64,000 nucleotides of DNA. It comes from Sphingomonas sp. (lineage in GTDB: Bacteria > Pseudomonadota > Alphaproteobacteria > Sphingomonadales > Sphingomonadaceae). The stretch's first letter is position 1. Every line of letters begins with the position of its first letter. A program made the position numbers and the translations under genes. The notes under the pieces were generated by a model that saw nothing but the letters and a program-made list of their open reading frames with translations, was not told the DNA's origin and searched no databases. Positions 1 through 9,442 of this stretch are shown in pieces. Where the stretch lies: the NCBI RefSeq assembly GCF_019635455.1, contig NZ_JAHBZJ010000002.1, forward strand, positions 124,001 through 188,000, given 5' to 3'.

Positions 1-19
1 TCGGAACGAATCATTCCGA
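1..19. promoter_or_regulatory. inverted repeat upstream of the suf operon
   Basis: A perfect 6-bp inverted repeat (TCGGAA, 7-bp spacer, TTCCGA) lies 37 bp before the start codon of the Rrf2 regulator. Rrf2 proteins that control suf or isc operons usually bind their own promoter, so this is a candidate operator. That role is inference from position and symmetry only, and the window edge hides what lies upstream. Confidence 0.35.
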
Positions 20-20
20 T

Positions 21-37
21 TTGAGAATGGCTCGCAA
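21..37 (+). promoter_or_regulatory. candidate Fur-type iron box
   Basis: The 17-mer TTGAGAATGGCTCGCAA is an imperfect dyad whose outer halves (TTGAGAA and the complement of CTCGCAA) match at five of seven positions. It resembles alphaproteobacterial Fur/Mur boxes of the TTGCGAAT-ATTCGCAA type. It sits 18 bp before the rrf2 ATG, where a repressor would block transcription. Iron control of suf genes is known in other proteobacteria; here it is only suggested. Confidence 0.3.
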
Positions 38-55
38 TTTGCGCCCCGGAGACTC

Positions 56-475
56 ATGCGCCTTTCGGCCCAGACTGACTATGCCGTCGTGATGCTGTCG
101 GCCGCCGCGCGCCATTGCGGCGTCACCGGCCGGTTGAACGCGACGCTGCTCGCCGACGAGACCGGCCTGCCGCTGCCGACGGTGCAGAAGCTGGTCAGCC
201 GCCTGTCCGCCGCGGGCCTGATCGAAAGTGCGCGCGGCACTGGCGGCGGGTTTCGCCTGGCCCGCCCGCCCGCAGCGATCAGCCTTGCCGATATCGTCGA
301 GGCGATCGAGGGGCCGATCGCGATGACCGCCTGTGTCGATACCGGCCGCCACGATTGCTGCATCGAGGAAAACTGCCGCGTGAAGCCGCACTGGAACGCG
401 GTCAACGCCTCGGTTCGCGGCGCGCTTGCCGGCGTCACCCTCGCCACCCTCTCGACCCAGCCGGAACCTGCCTGA
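56..475 (+). CDS. Rrf2-family transcriptional regulator of the suf operon
   Basis: A 139-residue Rrf2/IscR-family DNA-binding protein. A winged helix-turn-helix fills about residues 10-70. The C-terminal half carries Cys93, Cys101, Cys102 and Cys107, a spacing like the three-cysteine [2Fe-2S] ligand set of IscR, so it probably senses Fe-S status. It is the first gene of the operon and its stop overlaps the sufB start (TGATG), so regulator and scaffold are translationally coupled. The ATG is preceded by GGAGA. The family and its suf context are clear. Whether it acts as repressor or activator cannot be read from the sequence. Confidence 0.9.
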   Translation: MRLSAQTDYAVVMLSAAARHCGVTGRLNATLLADETGLPLPTVQKLVSRLSAAGLIESARGTGGGFRLARPPAAISLADIVEAIEGPIAMTACVDTGRHDCCIEENCRVKPHWNAVNASVRGALAGVTLATLSTQPEPA

Positions 476-1938
476 TGGCCACCAAGAACGCAGAGGCGCT
501 CGCCGCCGCCAACAAGAAATACGAATGGGGCTTCGCGTCCGACGTCGAGCAGGAGTTCGCACCCAAGGGGCTGAGCGAGGACACCGTCCGCTTCATCAGC
601 GCCAAGAAGGGCGAGCCCGAATGGATGCTGGAGTGGCGGCTCAAGGCGTATCGCCACTGGCTGACGATGACCGCGCCCGACTGGGCGAAGCTGAACGTGC
701 CGCCGATCGATTATCAGGACGCCTATTACTACGCCGAGCCGAAGAAGAAGCCGACGATCAGTTCGCTCGACGAACTCGATCCGGAAATCCGACGCACCTA
801 TGAAAAGCTCGGCATCCCGATCGAGGAGCAGAAGGTGCTCGCCGGGGTCGAGGGCGCGCGCAAGGTGGCGGTCGATGCGGTGTTCGACAGCGTTTCGGTC
901 GCCACCACCTTCCGCAAGGAGCTGGAGGAAGCCGGCGTCATCTTCCGTTCGATCAGCGAGGCGATTCGCGAATATCCCGATCTGGTAAAGGCGTGGCTGG
1001 GCAAGGTCGTGCCGATCCGCGACAATTATTTCGCGGCATTGAACTGCGCGGTCTTTTCCGACGGCACCTTCGTCTATGTGCCTGAGGGCGTGCGCTGCCC
1101 GATGGAGCTCAGCACCTATTTCCGCATCAATGCGGAAAATACCGGCCAGTTCGAACGCACGCTGATCGTCGCGGACAAGGGCGCCTATGTCAGCTATCTC
1201 GAAGGCTGTACCGCGCCGATGCGCGACGAGAACCAGCTGCATGCCGCGGTCGTCGAACTGGTCGCGCTCGACGATGCCGAGATCAAATATTCGACCGTCC
1301 AGAACTGGTATCCGGGCGATGAGAACGGCAAGGGCGGCATCTATAATTTCGTGACCAAGCGCGCGCTGTGCCAGGGCCGCAATTCGAAGGTCAGCTGGAC
1401 GCAGGTCGAAACCGGCAGCGCGATCACGTGGAAATACCCGTCCTGCGTGCTGAACGGCGAGAACAGCGTCGGTGAATTCTATTCGGTCGCGGTGACCAAC
1501 AACCGGCAACAGGCCGACACCGGCACCAAGATGATCCACAATGGTCGCGGATCGCGCTCGACCATCGTGTCGAAGGGGATCAGCGCGGGGCGCAGCGACA
1601 ACACCTATCGCGGGCTGGTCCGCGTGGCGCCGGGCGCAGAGGGGGTCCGCAATTTCACCCAGTGCGATTCGCTGCTGCTCGGCGACGCCTGCGGCGCGCA
1701 CACGGTGCCGTATATCGAAGTCAGGAATCCTTCAGCTCAGATCGAGCACGAGGCGACCACGAGCAAGATCAGCGAGGACCAGATGTTCTACGCCATGCAG
1801 CGTGGCCTCGATCAGGAAGCGGCGGTCGCGCTGATCGTCAACGGCTTTGCCAGGGAGGTGCTCCAGCAGCTCCCGATGGAATTCGCGGTGGAGGCACAGA
1901 AGCTGCTCGGCATTTCGCTTGAGGGGAGTGTGGGATGA
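475..1938 (+). CDS. sufB: Fe-S cluster assembly scaffold protein SufB
   Basis: SufB, 487 residues against about 495 in E. coli, is the core of the SufBCD scaffold on which new Fe-S clusters are built in the cytosol. The beta-helix core with the conserved stretch from [12 protein letters not shown] through [20 protein letters not shown] is intact, and the conserved C-terminal [16 protein letters not shown] segment is present. The start is the ATG overlapping the rrf2 stop, which gives the usual short charged N-terminus (MATKNAEAL). Its own stop overlaps the next start (ATGA). Unusually, three unknown genes separate it from sufC. Confidence 0.97.
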   Translation: MATKNAEALAAANKKYEWGFASDVEQEFAPKGLSEDTVRFISAKKGEPEWMLEWRLKAYRHWLTMTAPDWAKLNVPPIDYQDAYYYAEPKKKPTISSLDELDPEIRRTYEKLGIPIEEQKVLAGVEGARKVAVDAVFDSVSVATTFRKELEEAGVIFRSISEAIREYPDLVKAWLGKVVPIRDNYFAALNCAVFSDGTFVYVPEGVRCPMELSTYFRINAENTGQFERTLIVADKGAYVSYLEGCTAPMRDENQLHAAVVELVALDDAEIKYSTVQNWYPGDENGKGGIYNFVTKRALCQGRNSKVSWTQVETGSAITWKYPSCVLNGENSVGEFYSVAVTNNRQQADTGTKMIHNGRGSRSTIVSKGISAGRSDNTYRGLVRVAPGAEGVRNFTQCDSLLLGDACGAHTVPYIEVRNPSAQIEHEATTSKISEDQMFYAMQRGLDQEAAVALIVNGFAREVLQQLPMEFAVEAQKLLGISLEGSVG

Positions 1939-2318
1939 TCGCGGTGATGATCGCCCTGGCCGTGCAATCGACGCCGGTGGCCGACGAAACGGTGACGGTC
2001 GAAACCCCCGTTACCGTTACGACCGCCACCAAACTCGACATTCCAGACGAGATCGCACCCGCGCTCTTTCCCTATGTTTCGTGCCGGATTGCGAGCCGGG
2101 GCGAGGAATTGCGCCAGAACGGCGTCGTGGTGAAGCCGGTGGTGGCAAAGGGCGCCGATTGCAGCGCGGCGCGCAAGAGAGCGGCGAAGGACGCCAACGG
2201 CGTTCTCAAGCAGAACAGCGGACAGTCGGCCAGCGCGCGCGGCAAGATCATCGCCGATGCCCTCGCCGCGATCGACGCCTTTCCGCCGACCGCCCAGGCC
2301 GATGCGAAAGCGCAATAG
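1935..2318 (+). CDS. unknown exported protein embedded in the suf operon (1)
   Basis: I do not recognise this 127-residue protein. The first ~12 residues are hydrophobic ([10 protein letters not shown]), like a short or weak export signal, followed by a Thr/Val-rich stretch rich in [11 protein letters not shown] repeats. The rest is polar with two cysteines (in PYVSCRI and GADCSAAR) that could pair outside the cytoplasm, and a helical Ala/Lys-rich tail. Its ATG overlaps the sufB stop (ATGA), so it is translated with sufB. The next gene, also with a C...C...R pattern after a signal peptide, may be a distant relative. No function is assigned. Confidence 0.7.
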   Translation: MIAVMIALAVQSTPVADETVTVETPVTVTTATKLDIPDEIAPALFPYVSCRIASRGEELRQNGVVVKPVVAKGADCSAARKRAAKDANGVLKQNSGQSASARGKIIADALAAIDAFPPTAQADAKAQ

Positions 2319-2324
2319 CACGAC

Positions 2325-2912
2325 ATGATCCGCGCCCTTTCAATCATCGCGTCTGCGGTCGCCATCCTCCTTGCCCCCGCTGCGCAGGCGCAGGTGATGA
2401 TCGCCCCGTTCGGTGTCGTTGCCTATCTCAACAGCGCCTGTTTGTCCGATCCGAACGAGGCGAATTTCGAGACGCGCGCCCGGGCCTGTGCGGAACAGCA
2501 CGCAGCACTGAAAAAAGAGATGGATCCATACGTCCGCATTTACGCGCCGGGCAATGCGCGCGAGGTGTTCAAGCGGATGGACGGACTGTTCGCGGAACAG
2601 GAAAGAGCCGCTCGCACGCGCGCGAATGGCGGCGAGGAATTGACCGTCCTTTATTCCGATCACCTGCGATGCCTGGCGAACGCGATGCGCGGCGATCGGG
2701 AATTTCGTCGCGGCAATGGCTTTCCGGTCGCGCGGGTCCGGGAGAGTTGCCCGGAAACCCGCGCGCGCCTTCTCGCGCAGGACGGGACGGATGCGGACCG
2801 ACGATCGATCGCCGCGCTCGATCGCGTCGAGACGCGTGGCTGGACAGCGGGCGATTATGGGCCTTCGACCAATTTCAAACAGGGTGCCTTCGCCCCTGGA
2901 GGGGTATGGTGA
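2325..2912 (+). CDS. unknown secreted protein embedded in the suf operon (2)
   Basis: A 195-residue protein of unknown function. Residues 1-22 form a clear Sec signal peptide ending in AAQAQ. The mature part is predicted helical and contains cysteines in NSACLSD, RARACAEQ, LRCLANA and RESCPETR, an even number compatible with disulfides. It starts 6 bp after the preceding stop and its end overlaps the next start by 7 bp. A periplasmic product encoded between sufB and sufC is odd because SUF assembly is cytosolic. I assign no function. Confidence 0.72.
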   Translation: MIRALSIIASAVAILLAPAAQAQVMIAPFGVVAYLNSACLSDPNEANFETRARACAEQHAALKKEMDPYVRIYAPGNAREVFKRMDGLFAEQERAARTRANGGEELTVLYSDHLRCLANAMRGDREFRRGNGFPVARVRESCPETRARLLAQDGTDADRRSIAALDRVETRGWTAGDYGPSTNFKQGAFAPGGVW

Positions 2913-3448
2913 CGCCGCTCGTGCTCCTCCTCGCGCTCGGCGCGCAGACCGCCACTCCGCAGGTGCCTGCGGAGAGCGCCGCTCCGCAGGCACCTGCGGA
3001 GAGCGCCGATGTCGTCTATGACGAAATCGTCGTCGAGGCGAAGGTGGGACGCGTCGCGCTGATCTTTGATCGCGCCGCCGACGGGCGTCTGATCAACTGC
3101 CGCGTCTTCGTTTCGAGCGGGGTCAAGAAGCTGGACGACAGCGCCTGCAATTCGCTGCCCGAGTGCATCACATCGACGGCGGGCAGGAAATATTGCGGCG
3201 GCGACGGCACGCAGGGGCTCGTCGCGGTGGAACCAAAGACCCTGCCCGCGCAACCCGCGCCCGAACTCGGGCTTGGCAAGCTGCTCAAGCCGGACCCGCC
3301 CCGGACGCCGGCGGTCGGCCCCTCGATCGGCAAGCAGGATGCGGAGGATGCCAACCGCATGCGCAAATTGCCGCCGCCGCCACGGGACGAAAGCGGCAGC
3401 GGCCCGGCAATCACCTTTGGCAGCGGCCAGACCGACGGGCCGAAATGA
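2906..3448 (+). CDS. unknown exported protein with TonB-C-like core, in the suf operon (3)
   Basis: A 180-residue protein with a short hydrophobic signal-like N-terminus (MVTPLVLLLALGAQT), then a nine-residue tandem repeat (APQxPAESA twice), then a DEIVV motif. Residues ~50-85 (VALIFDRAADGRLINCRVFVSSG..LDDSAC) resemble the core of TonB C-terminal domains, which often read G..xxCrVxxSSG...LDxxxC. The C-terminal third is Pro-rich and low complexity. The ATG overlaps the previous gene by 7 bp. A TonB-C-like fold is my inference from this motif; the biological role is unknown. Confidence 0.65.
   Translation: MVTPLVLLLALGAQTATPQVPAESAAPQAPAESADVVYDEIVVEAKVGRVALIFDRAADGRLINCRVFVSSGVKKLDDSACNSLPECITSTAGRKYCGGDGTQGLVAVEPKTLPAQPAPELGLGKLLKPDPPRTPAVGPSIGKQDAEDANRMRKLPPPPRDESGSGPAITFGSGQTDGPK
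2955..3008 (+). repeat. tandem 27-bp repeat made of two mirror-image palindromes
   Basis: Two 27-bp units (2955-2981 and 2982-3008) differ only at two central bases. Each contains a 20-bp dyad, CTCCGCAGG-TG-CCTGCGGAG in the first and the same arms around CA in the second, so the second 20-mer is the exact reverse complement of the first. They lie in frame within the coding region and encode the Ala-Pro-Gln-x-Pro-Ala-Glu-Ser-Ala repeat. Confidence 0.9.
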
Positions 3449-3526
3449 CAGACCGCCCCCGCCTTTCACACCGTGCCGGCGACATGCCCGCGCGGTTCGT
3501 CACGACCATTTTCAACGGAACCCTTC

Positions 3527-4270
3527 ATGCTTTACATCGATAACCTCCACGCCGAAATCGACGGCAAGCAGATCCTGAACGGCCTGAGCCTCACGGTGAA
3601 TGCGGGGGAGATCCACGCGATCATGGGACCCAACGGCGCGGGCAAATCGACGCTCGGCTATGTGCTCGGCGGACGGCCCGGTTATATGGTGACGCAAGGG
3701 TCGGCGACCTTTGACGGACAGGACCTGCTCGACATGGAACCGGATGCACGTGCGGCAGCCGGGCTGTTCCTGGGCTTTCAATATCCGGTCGAAATCCCCG
3801 GCGTCTCCAACCTCCAGTTCCTGCGCGAGAGCCTGAACAGCCAGCGCCGCGCGCGCGGCGAGGCGCCGTTGTCGGGCGCCGATTTCCTGAAGCGCGCGCG
3901 CGCGCAGGCGGCGGGACTGGAAATGGACGTCGAGATGCTCAAGCGTCCGGTCAATGTCGGCTTTTCGGGCGGCGAGAAGAAACGGAACGAGATGGTGCAG
4001 ATGGGCATCCTCGACCCGAAGCTGGCGATCCTCGACGAAACCGATTCGGGCCTCGACATCGATGCGCTGCGCATCGTCGGCGACGGGATCAACCGCATCA
4101 TGCGCGCACCCGACAAGGCGGTGCTGCTTATTACCCATTATCAGCGCCTGCTCGACGTGGTGAGGCCCGATGCGGTCCATATCCTTGCCGGCGGGCGGAT
4201 CGTCCGGTCGGGGGGGCCTGAACTCGCGCTCGAGCTTGAGCGTGACGGCTATGCGCAGGTGGCGGCATGA
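3527..4270 (+). CDS. sufC: Fe-S assembly ATPase SufC
   Basis: SufC, 247 residues, is the ABC-type ATPase of the cytosolic SufBCD complex. Visible motifs are Walker A GPNGAGKST near residue 35, the signature SGGEKKRNEM, Walker B LAILDETDSGLD, and the H-loop THYQR near residue 205. There is no membrane partner, as expected. I chose the ATG giving MLYIDNLHAEIDG, which matches the family N-terminus; longer in-frame starts would add a non-conserved extension. The 78-bp gap before it is the largest within the operon. Its stop overlaps the next start (ATGA). Confidence 0.97.
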   Translation: MLYIDNLHAEIDGKQILNGLSLTVNAGEIHAIMGPNGAGKSTLGYVLGGRPGYMVTQGSATFDGQDLLDMEPDARAAAGLFLGFQYPVEIPGVSNLQFLRESLNSQRRARGEAPLSGADFLKRARAQAAGLEMDVEMLKRPVNVGFSGGEKKRNEMVQMGILDPKLAILDETDSGLDIDALRIVGDGINRIMRAPDKAVLLITHYQRLLDVVRPDAVHILAGGRIVRSGGPELALELERDGYAQVAA

Positions 4271-4659
4271 TCTTCGCCACAGCTCTCGCGCTCGCCGCTC
4301 AGGCGGCACCCGCCCCTGCCCCCGACGCCACTGCCGCCGCGAGCGCGCAGGACGAGATCGTGGTCATCGGCCAGCGGCTGAAGGAATGGCGCGGCACCTG
4401 GCGCCTGGTCGGCGACAAGGTGGCGTGCAAGACGCTCAAATCGACCGGTGACACCGCAATCGATGCGATCGGCTGCCAGGCGATGCTCGTATGCATCGGG
4501 CCGGAAGTGCCGGCGATCGAATCGCTCGCCGCGCAGGCGAAGGACAAGGTGGTGTTCAAGCAGCAGCTCGACGCCAAATTGCAGACGCTGGTCCCCTGTC
4601 TCGACAAGGCGCGAACCGCGGGGATCGCCGGATTGGCGAAGGAACGGGGCCGCAAATGA
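4267..4659 (+). CDS. unknown exported protein embedded in the suf operon (4)
   Basis: A 130-residue protein of unknown function between sufC and sufD, overlapping both (ATGA at each end). It has a hydrophobic Ala-rich N-terminus likely to act as a signal, an Ala/Pro linker, and then DEIVVIGQRL, a motif I know near the N-terminus of sphingomonad TonB-dependent receptors and other exported proteins. The mature part has four cysteines (KVACKT, IGCQ, LVCIG, VPCLD). Double coupling to sufC and sufD makes it a fixed member of this operon, but nothing shows a role in Fe-S assembly. Confidence 0.72.
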   Translation: MIFATALALAAQAAPAPAPDATAAASAQDEIVVIGQRLKEWRGTWRLVGDKVACKTLKSTGDTAIDAIGCQAMLVCIGPEVPAIESLAAQAKDKVVFKQQLDAKLQTLVPCLDKARTAGIAGLAKERGRK

Positions 4660-5753
4660 CCCGGACCGCGACTCTCGCTGCGCCGGCGAAGGAGGACTGG
4701 CGCTGGTTCGACGCCGCGCCGCTCGACGAACTGGCGGCCGCGCCCCGCCAGTCCCTTCCCGACATCGCATCGCTCTGGCTGGACCTGCCCGGGCCGCGCC
4801 TGCTGTTTCACGACGGCGTGTTCATCGACGGGGCGAGCCGCCCGGGTCCGCTGCGGATCGCCGCCGCGCCCACGGCGCCGCGCCCGACGCCCTATTCGCG
4901 AAGCGATACCGCGCCGGCGCAGGCGGGCTATGTCCTGACGCTGGAGCCGAACGCGGCGCTGGAGGGACCGATCCAGGTGATCCACGCGACCAGCGGCGGC
5001 GTCGCGTATCTGTCCAACCAGTTGGTGATGATGCGCGATGCGGTCGCTTCGCTGGTCGAAACCCATGTCGGTCCGGGATGGAGCAACGCCGATCTGCGGG
5101 TCGATCTGCACGACGGCGCACGGCTGATGCGCGCCGTGCGGGCGCGCAAGGACGGCGGCGCACACATCGATTATTGCACGGCGTCGGTCGCCGGCGCGGC
5201 CAGCTTCACCAGCACCGCGCTGGTCACCGGGTGCCGCACCGCGCGGATCGAGGCACAGATCGTGCTGACCGGGGCGGGCGCCTATGGCGAGGCGGGTGGA
5301 GCGCTGCTGACCCGCGCGAGCGAGCGCGCCGACGCGGCGACGGTGATCGACCATGCGATGCCGGAGGGGACCAGCCGCCAGCTGTGGCGCGCGGTCGCGA
5401 CCGACACGTCCATGGCGAGCATGGCCGCCCGCGCGGCGGTACGCCGGCACGCACAGAAGGCCGATGGCGAACAGTCCCTGCGCGGCCTGCTGCTCAAGCG
5501 CACCGCGACCGTGAACCTCAAGCCGGAGCTGGAAATCTTTGCCGACGATGTGAAATGCGCGCATGGCGCGACGGTGGGGGAGCTGGACGCACGCGCGCTG
5601 TTCTACCTGCGCTCGCGGGGGATTTCGGAGGCGCGGGCAAAGGCGCTTCTCACCCACGCCTTCGTCGCCGACGCCCTCGACCGGATCGGCGACGCGGCGG
5701 TGCGCGCGGCGTTCGCCGCGGATGCGGACGCGTGGCTGGAGACGGCGCTGTGA
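4656..5753 (+). CDS. sufD: Fe-S cluster assembly protein SufD
   Basis: SufD, 365 residues, is the SufB paralogue that completes the SufB-SufC-SufD complex. It is shorter than the E. coli protein (423 residues), mostly at the N-terminus, as is usual in alphaproteobacteria. The conserved C-terminal signature is present: LKPELEIFADDVKCAHGATVGELD followed by LFYLRSRGISEARAKALL (quoted in part from around residues 287-330). The ATG overlaps the stop of the preceding unknown gene and the SufD stop overlaps the GTG of sufS. Confidence 0.95.
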   Translation: MTRTATLAAPAKEDWRWFDAAPLDELAAAPRQSLPDIASLWLDLPGPRLLFHDGVFIDGASRPGPLRIAAAPTAPRPTPYSRSDTAPAQAGYVLTLEPNAALEGPIQVIHATSGGVAYLSNQLVMMRDAVASLVETHVGPGWSNADLRVDLHDGARLMRAVRARKDGGAHIDYCTASVAGAASFTSTALVTGCRTARIEAQIVLTGAGAYGEAGGALLTRASERADAATVIDHAMPEGTSRQLWRAVATDTSMASMAARAAVRRHAQKADGEQSLRGLLLKRTATVNLKPELEIFADDVKCAHGATVGELDARALFYLRSRGISEARAKALLTHAFVADALDRIGDAAVRAAFAADADAWLETAL

Positions 5754-6961
5754 CGGCGTTGGCCCAGACCGCCCCGCTCGACCTGCTCGCCGACTTTCCG
5801 GCGATCCCGGCCGGCTGGGCCTATCTCGACACGGCAGCGACGTCGCAAAAGCCGCAACCGGTGATCGATGCGATCACGCGCGGCTATGCGCGGGATTATG
5901 CGACCGTCCATCGCGGCGTCTATCAGCGGTCCGCCGACATGACGCTCGCGTTCGAGGCGGCGCGACGGCGCGTGGCGCGGTTCATCGGCGGGCAGGACGA
6001 CGAAGTGGTGTTCGTGCGCGGCGCGACCGAGGGCATCAACCTGGTCGCGCAATGCTGGGCCGGAACGCAGCTGAAGGCCGGCGACCGCATCCTGCTCTCC
6101 ACGCTGGAGCATCATTCGAACATCGTGCCGTGGCAGATGGTGGCTGAACGCACCGGCGCGCAGATCGACGTGGTGCCGCTGACCGACGATCACCGGATCG
6201 ATCTCGACGCGATGGCCGCGATGCTGACCGAGCGGCACCGGCTGGTGGCGCTGGCGCATGTATCCAATGTGCTCGGCTCGGTGCTGGATGCGAAGCGGGC
6301 CGCGGCGCTTGCCCATGGAGTGGGGGCGAAGCTCCTGCTCGACGGGTGCCAGGCGGTGCCGCGCCTGGCGGTCGATGTCGCGGACCTGGACTGCGATTTC
6401 TACGTCTTTTCCGGACACAAGCTGTATGGGCCGACCGGAATCGGCGTCCTGTGGGGTCGCCGCGACCTGCTTGAGGCGATGCCGCCCTATCAGGGGGGTG
6501 GGTCGATGATCGACCGGGTGACGTTCGGCGGCACCACCTATGCCCCGCCGCCGGGCCGGTTCGAAGCGGGAACGCCCCATATCGTCGGCGTCATCGGCCT
6601 GCACGCCGCGATCGACTATGTCGATGGGATCGGACTCGATTCCATCCATGCGCATGAGACCGCATTGGTCCACCGGACGCGCACGACGCTGGCCGGCCTC
6701 AACAGCGTCCGCCTGTTCGGCCCCGAGGACAGCGCGGGGATCGTGAGCTTTGAGGTCGAAGGCGTGCATCCGCACGATGTTGCCACCATATTGGACGAAG
6801 GCGATGTCGCGATCCGTGCCGGCCATCATTGCGCCCAGCCGTTGATGGACGCGCTGGGCGTCGCCGCGACGGCGCGGGCCAGCTTCGGCGTCAATAACGG
6901 CGCGGCGGATATCGACGCACTGATCAAGGGAATCGAACGAGTGACGAGGATCTTCGGATGA
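5750..6961 (+). CDS. sufS: cysteine desulfurase SufS
   Basis: A PLP enzyme, 403 residues, that removes sulfur from cysteine to supply the SUF scaffold. The Schiff-base lysine is Lys224 in SGHKLYGPTG, the persulfide cysteine is Cys361 in RAGHHCAQPLM (the group II SufS motif), and HHSN at 121-124 contacts PLP. No ATG lies near the conserved N-terminus, so the start is the GTG overlapping the sufD stop (GTGA), giving VTALAQTAPLDLL; a TTG three codons later is a weaker option. No SufE gene is seen in the window. Confidence 0.96.
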   Translation: MTALAQTAPLDLLADFPAIPAGWAYLDTAATSQKPQPVIDAITRGYARDYATVHRGVYQRSADMTLAFEAARRRVARFIGGQDDEVVFVRGATEGINLVAQCWAGTQLKAGDRILLSTLEHHSNIVPWQMVAERTGAQIDVVPLTDDHRIDLDAMAAMLTERHRLVALAHVSNVLGSVLDAKRAAALAHGVGAKLLLDGCQAVPRLAVDVADLDCDFYVFSGHKLYGPTGIGVLWGRRDLLEAMPPYQGGGSMIDRVTFGGTTYAPPPGRFEAGTPHIVGVIGLHAAIDYVDGIGLDSIHAHETALVHRTRTTLAGLNSVRLFGPEDSAGIVSFEVEGVHPHDVATILDEGDVAIRAGHHCAQPLMDALGVAATARASFGVNNGAADIDALIKGIERVTRIFG

Positions 6962-7431
6962 ACGAAGAGCGCAAGATCGAAGTGGAAGAAGTGTCGGCGG
7001 TGCCGCCGGCACCCAGAGCGCGTGTCGAGAGCGGTGCCGATCCGCGCGCGACATTCGAACGCAAGCGCGACTATCTGGAAGGGTTTCTGGCACAGAAGCC
7101 CGCCGATATCGGCGCGGGCGAGCCCGGCGGCGCGACCCATGACGCGATCATCGAGGCGCTGAAGGAAATCTATGATCCGGAAATCCCGGTGAACATCTAT
7201 GACCTCGGCCTCATCTACAATGTCGAGGTCACCGATGCCGGCCATGCCGTCGTGACGATGACGCTGACCACGCCGCATTGCCCGGTCGCCGAATCGATGC
7301 CGGGCGAGGTCGAATTGCGCGTCGGCGCGGTGCCGGGCGTGGGGCATGCCGAAGTCAATCTCGTCTGGGACCCGCCCTGGGACCCGCAGAAGATGAGCGA
7401 CGAGGCGCGGCTCGAACTGGGAATGCTGTGA
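6958..7431 (+). CDS. sufT: SUF-associated MIP18/DUF59 protein SufT
   Basis: A 157-residue protein with a ~50-residue variable, charged N-terminus and a C-terminal DUF59/MIP18 domain: EALKEIYDPEIPVNIYDLGL, then TMTLTTPHCPVAESMPGEVE, with the characteristic DPEIPV, TTPHCP and WDPPW motifs. Members of this family support Fe-S protein maturation and are typically encoded in suf operons, where they are called SufT. It overlaps sufS (ATGA) and sufA (TGATG). Function is taken from the family and the context. Confidence 0.92.
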   Translation: MNEERKIEVEEVSAVPPAPRARVESGADPRATFERKRDYLEGFLAQKPADIGAGEPGGATHDAIIEALKEIYDPEIPVNIYDLGLIYNVEVTDAGHAVVTMTLTTPHCPVAESMPGEVELRVGAVPGVGHAEVNLVWDPPWDPQKMSDEARLELGML

Positions 7432-7752
7432 TGGCCGAAACCACGACTCGCCCGCGCCCCGCCGCGATCATCCTGACGCCCGCCGCCGAGCAGCGCGTCG
7501 CCGACCTGATGGCGCGCGCGCCGGCCGATGCGGTGGGGGTAAGGCTGTCCACGCCGCGCCGCGGCTGTTCAGGCCTTGCCTATTCGGTCGATTATGTGAC
7601 GCAGGCGAACCCGGTCGACGAACGGATCGACACGCCTGGCGGGACATTTTTCGTCGATGGCGCTTCGCTACTCTATCTCATCGGATCGACCATGGACTGG
7701 GTGGAGGACGACTTCACCGCCGGCTTCGTCTTCAACAATCCGAACGCGAAGG

Positions 7753-9242
<1,490 letters not shown>

Positions 9243-9251
9243 TTATCCACA
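9243..9251 (+). promoter_or_regulatory. perfect DnaA box
   Basis: TTATCCACA is an exact match to the high-affinity DnaA-box consensus. It lies in the ccrM/aceA intergenic region, 142 bp upstream of ccrM. DnaA also acts as a transcription factor in alphaproteobacteria, so this could tie ccrM or aceA transcription to replication; with only two boxes and no AT-rich unwinding element I do not call it an origin. Confidence 0.6.
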
Positions 9252-9442
9252 GGCACTATCTCTGGGGTGTGGCGAAAAAGACCCGCGCCCTGGGCAGCGA
9301 CCCGCCCGACTTATGTAAGAAATTTACAGAATTACGTATAGCGGGCCGCGCATCACCGACCCGTTGACCCCGCCAACGACGCAAATTTGGCCGATTCTCG
9401 TGTAAATCTGAATAAGACGCTCGCAACACAGCGAGGTGCAGC

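Noticed and set aside
79..1701. 540-codon open frame on the minus strand opposite sufB
   Set aside because: It mirrors the codon structure of rrf2 and sufB in high-G+C DNA and has low-complexity Arg/Ala-rich content with no recognisable domain.
4370..4400. TonB box in the DEIVVIGQRL motif, implying a TonB-dependent receptor
   Set aside because: The protein is only 130 residues and has no barrel; the motif alone does not support a receptor.
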